Source: Gilvimarinus agarilyticus (GTDB lineage Bacteria; Pseudomonadota; Gammaproteobacteria; Pseudomonadales; Cellvibrionaceae). Taken from it: a DNA stretch of 64,000 bases. Where the stretch lies: assembly GCF_000832015.1 (NCBI RefSeq), contig NZ_JXCJ01000001.1:771169-835168 (forward strand), in the 5' to 3' direction. This document shows positions 59,237-64,000 of this stretch, piece by piece. Under the pieces are notes generated by a model. It had not been told where the DNA came from, ran no database searches, and saw nothing but the letters and a program-made list of their open reading frames with translations. Position 1 is the first letter of the stretch, and each line of letters begins with the position of its first letter. The position numbers and the translations under genes are program-made.

Positions 59237-60677
59237 CGCGCCTCGCCCAATACGGCGGATAATTATTGTGGGCAACGGCTTGGTTGCGGCCGGTGCGGCC
59301 GTCACTTTGGCAACTACGCTTAAAGCGAGCAGTTGTGAGCTGCTCTGGGTGCGCCCTGCTGCGCTGGAGCAAGACGACAGCCACGGCGTAGAAGTTACTG
59401 ACCCCGCGTTTGGGTGTTGGTTGACTATGGTGGGTTACCCGGAGCCGGAGCTACTGCGCACTTGCCGAGGGATCTACTCGTTGGGTGTGCAATACAACAT
59501 TAACCAAACGCCTTTTTTTTGGCCCTACGGCACCCATGGCATTGAACCCTCGCCGGCGCCTTTTGAGCAGGAATTCTTTAGGCGCTTTGACGGCGCCGAT
59601 CAATTAGCGTTTGCTGATCACTTCCTGGCTGCGCAGGCAGCTAAACTAGGGCGGTTTGACTTTCCGGTGGACGATCCGCGCTCGGCCAAATCCACTTTAG
59701 GTTACGGGTTACACTTAGATCGCTCGGCCTTGGTAGAAGCTCTCGCCCAATACGCCCGCACACTGGGTGTGGAGTGCGTTTCTTGTGATACCTTGAATGT
59801 TCATGGAGGTTCCGCTAATGGGGTCGAAGCGTTGGACGTTGGTGGCGGATCGCCACTGGCCGCCGATTTTTATATCGATGCCACCGGCGCGTCAGCACAC
59901 CTGCTGCGGCAAACACTTAATGAGCCCTATGATAATTCGCAAGCGGAACCTTGGCGCTATTGCCTAAGCTATAGCGAGATGTCTACCGTCACCCCACAAC
60001 CTTTTGCTCAAATGTTGTGCGAGCCTTGGGGCTGGCGCCGCCAGTGCGCTTTACAAGATAACCTTAAGGTCGACTGCTGGGTGCGCGATGAAACCGCTTT
60101 GCACACATTAACGTCGGGGATGCATACGGACGGCTACCGTGTTCAGGGCATTCAAAGCGGTCGCTCCCGTCAGGGGTGGGCTCACAACTGTCTTGCCTTG
60201 GGGCAAGCGGCCGGTCAACCAGGGGGGGTGGCCTTTTCTGAATGGTCCTGGGCTTCACGGTGTCTTATGCTTTGGCTCGAATTATTGCCAGACAGAACCG
60301 GCCGCCCGTTATTAAGGGATGAATATAATCGACGTTGGCGACAGCTTTACGAGCTCGTGAATGAGATTCACTGGATGCACGCCGTGGGTTTTGAGTGTGA
60401 CAACAAAAGTCTTCCAGATCAGTTACGCTGGCGCTTATCAGTGTTTTGTGGTTTTGGTCGCTTATGGCGGCGAGAGGAAGATATCCTGAGTGACGAGGCG
60501 TGGATTGTATTGGCACTTGGGTTAGGATGGTATCCCAAGGGCTACGACCTGACGCTGGTTGATGCGGATTTAGATCGTTTGCAGCACAAGCATAACAAAA
60601 TTCACCAAACCCTGGTTAAGGCGGCAGAAACTATGCCCACCCTAACCGAGGTATTAAAAAATCTCAAAGCCCGGTAA
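59217..60677 (+). CDS. Degenerate flavin-dependent halogenase-like protein 2
   Basis: A 486-residue relative of the two flanking halogenase-like proteins. It keeps a Rossmann start (IIIVGNGLVAAGAAV) but with GNGLVA in place of GGGTAG, has no lysine in the place of Lys79, and shows EPWGWRRQCALQ where the others have GWQWRIP. It probably cannot halogenate. The gene overlaps the previous one by 20 bp and ends 44 bp before the next, so it is kept in the operon, perhaps as a partner or scaffold, or with another flavin reaction. Confidence 0.75.
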   Translation: MVNAVANAPRPIRRIIIVGNGLVAAGAAVTLATTLKASSCELLWVRPAALEQDDSHGVEVTDPAFGCWLTMVGYPEPELLRTCRGIYSLGVQYNINQTPFFWPYGTHGIEPSPAPFEQEFFRRFDGADQLAFADHFLAAQAAKLGRFDFPVDDPRSAKSTLGYGLHLDRSALVEALAQYARTLGVECVSCDTLNVHGGSANGVEALDVGGGSPLAADFYIDATGASAHLLRQTLNEPYDNSQAEPWRYCLSYSEMSTVTPQPFAQMLCEPWGWRRQCALQDNLKVDCWVRDETALHTLTSGMHTDGYRVQGIQSGRSRQGWAHNCLALGQAAGQPGGVAFSEWSWASRCLMLWLELLPDRTGRPLLRDEYNRRWRQLYELVNEIHWMHAVGFECDNKSLPDQLRWRLSVFCGFGRLWRREEDILSDEAWIVLALGLGWYPKGYDLTLVDADLDRLQHKHNKIHQTLVKAAETMPTLTEVLKNLKAR

Positions 60678-60721
60678 CTAGCCGCGCCGCAAAAGATGTT
60701 AAAAAGAGGCCATTAAATTAG

Positions 60722-62233
60722 ATGACGGATAACAGGATACAAAAAGTACTCATTGTTGGCGGCGGTACGGCCGGCTGGATGGCCGCTGCGGCAATGGCTC
60801 GCGTGTTAAAAAACCAGTACTGTGAAATTCAGCTTATAGAATCGGACAGCATTGGTACTGTCGGTGTTGGAGAGGCGACTATTCCGCAGATTCAGCTGTT
60901 TAACCAAATGTTAGGGCTTGATGAAAACGAATTTTTACGAAAAACCTTTGGAACTTTTAAGCTTGGTATTCAGTTTGATAATTGGGGCCAGATTGGCGAG
61001 CGCTATATTCACGCTTTTGGTGGCGTCGGTAAAGATATGGAAGGCGTGTCGTTTTATCACTACTGGCTAAAGATGTTTCAGTTGGGGGAGGCGCCGGGGC
61101 TGGATCAATTTACGCTTAACTGCCTGGCCGCTCAGCAAGGGCGTTTTATGCGGCCGGTAGATGCGGGCAACTCACCACTGTCAGATATTGCCTATGCGTT
61201 TCATTTTGATGCTACTTTATACGCTATGTTCTTGCGTGATTACGCCATCGAGAGAGGCGTACAAAGGCGAGAAGGAAAAATAATCGATGTTTCTCTGAAC
61301 AACGACAACGGTTTTATTGAATCTGTCGCCCTAGAGGATGGCGATTGCCTGGATGCCGATTTTTTTATCGATTGCTCTGGCTTTCGCGGCGTGCTTATCG
61401 ACCAAGCACTTAATACAGGCTATGAAGACTGGAGTCAGTGGCTGCCCTGTGATCGCGCTGTCGCCGTGCCTTGCAGTAAGGTCTCCGAGCCCACGCCATT
61501 TACTCGCGCTACGGCCCACAAGGCGGGTTGGCAGTGGCGCATCCCGCTACAGCATCGCACCGGTAATGGCCATGTGTACTGCAGTCAATATATAAGTGAT
61601 GATGAGGCGACTGGCACGCTGTTAAATAACTTGGATGGCGAACCCTTGGCCGATCCAAAGCTGTTGCGTTTCACCACGGGGAAACGTAAGCATTTTTGGA
61701 ACAAAAACTGTGTTGCCCTAGGGCTGGCAGGTGGCTTTATGGAGCCGCTCGAGTCCACCAGTATTCATTTGGTGCAGTCGGGCATCGCAAAGTTGATGAG
61801 CTTATTCCCCAACCGAAATTTTGATCAGGAAGATATCGACGAATACAATCGTCAGGTCGACTTTGAGTACGACCGTATACGGGACTTCTTAATTGCTCAC
61901 TACTGTATCACTCGCCGGGATGATTCAGATTTTTGGAACTACTGTCGTACGATGCCTATCCCCGAAACACTGCAACAAAAAATTGCTCAGTTTAAAAAGA
62001 ATGGCCGAATATTTCGTACTAATGAAGAGCTATTTAATGATCTTAGCTGGCTTGAGGTTATGCACGGTCAGGGGTTGCGCCCGAGGGCGTATCATCCGAT
62101 TGTGGACACGCTTAGCAAAGATGAAATCGCGCGGCGCTTAGACAGCATTCGCGAGGTTGTTCAGCGCTCGGTGGAGTATATGCCCACTCACCAAGCGTTT
62201 ATTAACGATAACTGTCGTGCTAAATCGATGTAA
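60722..62233 (+). CDS. Flavin-dependent tryptophan halogenase-like protein 3
   Basis: A 503-residue FAD protein closely similar in layout to protein 1. GGGTAG (13-18), Lys80 in TFKLGIQF, GWQWRIPLQ and MEPLESTSI are all present, so it should be catalytically competent. Its stop codon overlaps the convergent sensor kinase gene by 14 bp, and no terminator separates them. Confidence 0.88.
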   Translation: MTDNRIQKVLIVGGGTAGWMAAAAMARVLKNQYCEIQLIESDSIGTVGVGEATIPQIQLFNQMLGLDENEFLRKTFGTFKLGIQFDNWGQIGERYIHAFGGVGKDMEGVSFYHYWLKMFQLGEAPGLDQFTLNCLAAQQGRFMRPVDAGNSPLSDIAYAFHFDATLYAMFLRDYAIERGVQRREGKIIDVSLNNDNGFIESVALEDGDCLDADFFIDCSGFRGVLIDQALNTGYEDWSQWLPCDRAVAVPCSKVSEPTPFTRATAHKAGWQWRIPLQHRTGNGHVYCSQYISDDEATGTLLNNLDGEPLADPKLLRFTTGKRKHFWNKNCVALGLAGGFMEPLESTSIHLVQSGIAKLMSLFPNRNFDQEDIDEYNRQVDFEYDRIRDFLIAHYCITRRDDSDFWNYCRTMPIPETLQQKIAQFKKNGRIFRTNEELFNDLSWLEVMHGQGLRPRAYHPIVDTLSKDEIARRLDSIREVVQRSVEYMPTHQAFINDNCRAKSM

Positions 62234-64000
62234 TGAAACAGTCACTCAATACTTTGTATAGTTTTGCGGGTTTTATTGGCTTGCTGATGTAATCGTTCAT
62301 GCCGGCCGCTAAACAGCGGTCGCGATCTTCGTGCATAGCCTGTGCGGTTAGGGCGATAATGGGTAGGTGGCTTAAATGTGATTGTGCGCGAATCGCTTGA
62401 GTCGCTTCTATGCCATTCATAAGCGGCATTTCAATATCCATTAAAATGGCGTCAAAGCTTAGGCTTCCGGCCAAGTGCGCCAGTGCCTCTTGACCATTAT
62501 TGGCTGTGGTTACCGTAACGCCTTTTTTGCGTAACATGCCAGTGGCCACCTGTTGGTTCACGACATTGTCCTCGACCAATAAAATATGGCGTCCCTGTAG
62601 CTGCTCAAATGTTTCGATCTCTGTGCTTTGGTTGGGCTGCAAGCATTCGGGTAGCGCTCGGCAAATAGCGTCAAATAAGCGTGATTCGCTGACCGGTTTA
62701 CTTAAAAAATCATCGACAATGTCGACGTCTTTGTCAGTGGCCGTATGCGGCTGCGAGAAAATTTCGTCGCGACTAAGTGAAGACACCAAAAAAATCCGTG
62801 GCTTACGGTGTAAGTCGCACGCGGTTTTAATATCGCGCGCCGCGGCTAAGCCATTTTTAATAGGCATTTTGTAGTCGATTAATACTAAGTCGTAAGGGCG
62901 ATTGTCTTGTTCTGCGCGGCGAATTTTGTCGCAGGCCACGTGGGCATCGCAGGCGCTATCCACGTGATCGACCAGTTTGCCCGCCGACTGACTGAGAATA
63001 TCCAGTGCCAGCTGATTGTCGTCGACGACCAGTAGGCGCAGGGCGCGACAATTGTAATCGCTGTCGTTGATGCGTCGCGCGCCTATATGGCTTTTTTCAA
63101 AGTCGGCGGTGAACGAAAAGGTCGTGCTTTTGTTGGGTTCGCTGTGCAGCTCCAGTGAGCCGTTCATTAGTTTGACCAACAGCTTGCATATTTGTAAGCC
63201 AAAACCACTTTTGTTACCGATGGTGCGGTGCGGCTGGCGTTGTAGATCGCTGCGCAACCGCTCCAGGGTTTGCGGCGACATTCCCCGTCCGTAATCAGTG
63301 ATCGAGAATCGCAGGCTAATACGGTCGTTGACACAACGCAGTAGCTTGGCCCTAATTAAAATCTCGGGGCTGTAGGAGTATTGCAAGGCGTTGCTGACTA
63401 AGTGGCTGATAATATGCGTAAGCCTAGTAGCATCGCCACGCATAAACAGCGGCACCTCGTCATCGATGGCAAAATTAATGGCCACTGATTGCGCGTTGCC
63501 GTCGCGCTCGATCCCGCGACTTTCAAATTGGTGAGAGAGACGCTCAAACACCCGCTCTAAATCAAAGTGACTGTGTTCTAAGGTGATGTTGCCGGTCTCG
63601 AGCTTGGCGTAGTCAAACACCTGATTAACCGTTTGTAGCAACGCGTCGGCGGCTATGCCCATGCTGTGCAGATAGCTGCGTTGTACATCGTCCAGAGGGG
63701 TGTCTTGCAGCAGATGCCCCAGGCCAATAATGGCGTTCATCGGGGTGCGGATCTCGTGGCTCATACTGGCCAAAAACTGACTTTTGGTTTTGCTGGCCTG
63801 TTCGGCCTCGGCTTTGGCTGTGACGAGCTCGGTATTGGTTTGGACGTCTCCGGTGATATCGCTAATGGTACCCACGCAGCGGGTTGCGTAGCCGTCTTCG
63901 TCGGGCTCAACTAACACACAGCGGCTATCGACCCAGAGGGTTTCGCCAGCCGCGTTCAGCATGCGGTGCTCCAGGCGCAAATTGGCGCGGCGGTTGGCGA
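62220..64000 (-). CDS. Hybrid sensor histidine kinase, N-terminus beyond the window
   Basis: At least 590 residues are visible and the frame stays open to the right edge, so the start lies outside. From the edge: the end of a PAS/PAC domain ([15 protein letters not shown] ... GTISDITG), a coiled coil, HisKA with phospho-acceptor His in [14 protein letters not shown] (codon at 63756-63758), HATPase with DYGRGMS and [12 protein letters not shown], then two receiver domains with phospho-acceptor Asp in LVLIDYKMP and AILMDIEMP. No output domain is fused, so it needs a phosphotransfer partner. Its signal is unknown. It converges on and overlaps the halogenase-like gene by 14 bp. Confidence 0.92.
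   Translation of the reverse strand, partial: ANRRANLRLEHRMLNAAGETLWVDSRCVLVEPDEDGYATRCVGTISDITGDVQTNTELVTAKAEAEQASKTKSQFLASMSHEIRTPMNAIIGLGHLLQDTPLDDVQRSYLHSMGIAADALLQTVNQVFDYAKLETGNITLEHSHFDLERVFERLSHQFESRGIERDGNAQSVAINFAIDDEVPLFMRGDATRLTHIISHLVSNALQYSYSPEILIRAKLLRCVNDRISLRFSITDYGRGMSPQTLERLRSDLQRQPHRTIGNKSGFGLQICKLLVKLMNGSLELHSEPNKSTTFSFTADFEKSHIGARRINDSDYNCRALRLLVVDDNQLALDILSQSAGKLVDHVDSACDAHVACDKIRRAEQDNRPYDLVLIDYKMPIKNGLAAARDIKTACDLHRKPRIFLVSSLSRDEIFSQPHTATDKDVDIVDDFLSKPVSESRLFDAICRALPECLQPNQSTEIETFEQLQGRHILLVEDNVVNQQVATGMLRKKGVTVTTANNGQEALAHLAGSLSFDAILMDIEMPLMNGIEATQAIRAQSHLSHLPIIALTAQAMHEDRDRCLAAGMNDYISKPIKPAKLYKVLSDCFITSI

Overview
The window looks like a chromosome segment of a marine, polysaccharide-degrading gammaproteobacterium of the Cellvibrionaceae type (Saccharophagus/Teredinibacter/Cellvibrio-like). 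The reasons are the conserved lptM-lysA-dapF-DUF484-xerC block, TonB-dependent glycan uptake, several secreted or lipid-anchored carbohydrate enzymes, and xylulokinase and xylose isomerase next to a GH115 alpha-glucuronidase. Species assignment is inference; no rRNA is present.

Region 1 (1-10.6 kb) is a starch region. It holds a secreted GH13 amylase, then a 2157-residue secreted fusion that combines starch-binding-like modules, a PQQ-type sugar dehydrogenase propeller, Ig-like domains, four CXXCH haem motifs and the planctomycete-type DUF1587/1592/1588/1585/1595 domains. A DUF1552 protein with a Tat-like leader follows 17 bp later. Together they suggest an oxidative attack on starch-like glucans, which I consider one of the two most novel parts of the window.

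Region 2 (10.6-23.3 kb) is mostly housekeeping: xerC, DUF484, dapF, lysA and lptM on the minus strand, then a tightly overlapping ABC exporter operon with one ATPase, one MacB-type permease and three different membrane-fusion proteins, then PAP2, DUF1206, lipid kinase and four-helix genes.

Region 3 (23.3-30.2 kb) is an accessory region. A duplicated non-coding repeat is followed by an array of eight integron gene cassettes with no integrase in the window (a CALIN-type array). In seven of the eight cassettes the R'' box at the end is the exact complement of the R' box at the start, and the eighth differs by one base. Cargo includes a two-gene unit, a frameshifted GFA-type enzyme, a potassium channel, a protein with a 14-phenylalanine run coded by a hexanucleotide microsatellite, a HEPN-like RX4H protein whose last codons overlap a tRNA gene with a greatly extended anticodon arm, and an Imm53-like immunity protein.

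Region 4 (30.2-34.4 kb) holds a DUF2959 lipoprotein, an unknown membrane protein, an RsuA-type pseudouridine synthase and an unknown secreted protein, plus a small MITE-like element.

Region 5 (34.4-62.2 kb) is a glucuronoxylan/xylose locus: GH43 lipoprotein, ManD-type mannonate dehydratase, GGDEF protein, GNAT, TolB-like propeller, GH115, a NUDIX-type regulator, xylB, aldose epimerase, xylA, GH3, a surface lipoprotein, a TonB-dependent receptor and three tandem flavin-dependent halogenase-like proteins. A 27-bp palindrome is found upstream of manD, GH115 and xylB and suggests one regulator for the xylose and glucuronate arms. A hybrid sensor kinase runs off the right edge.
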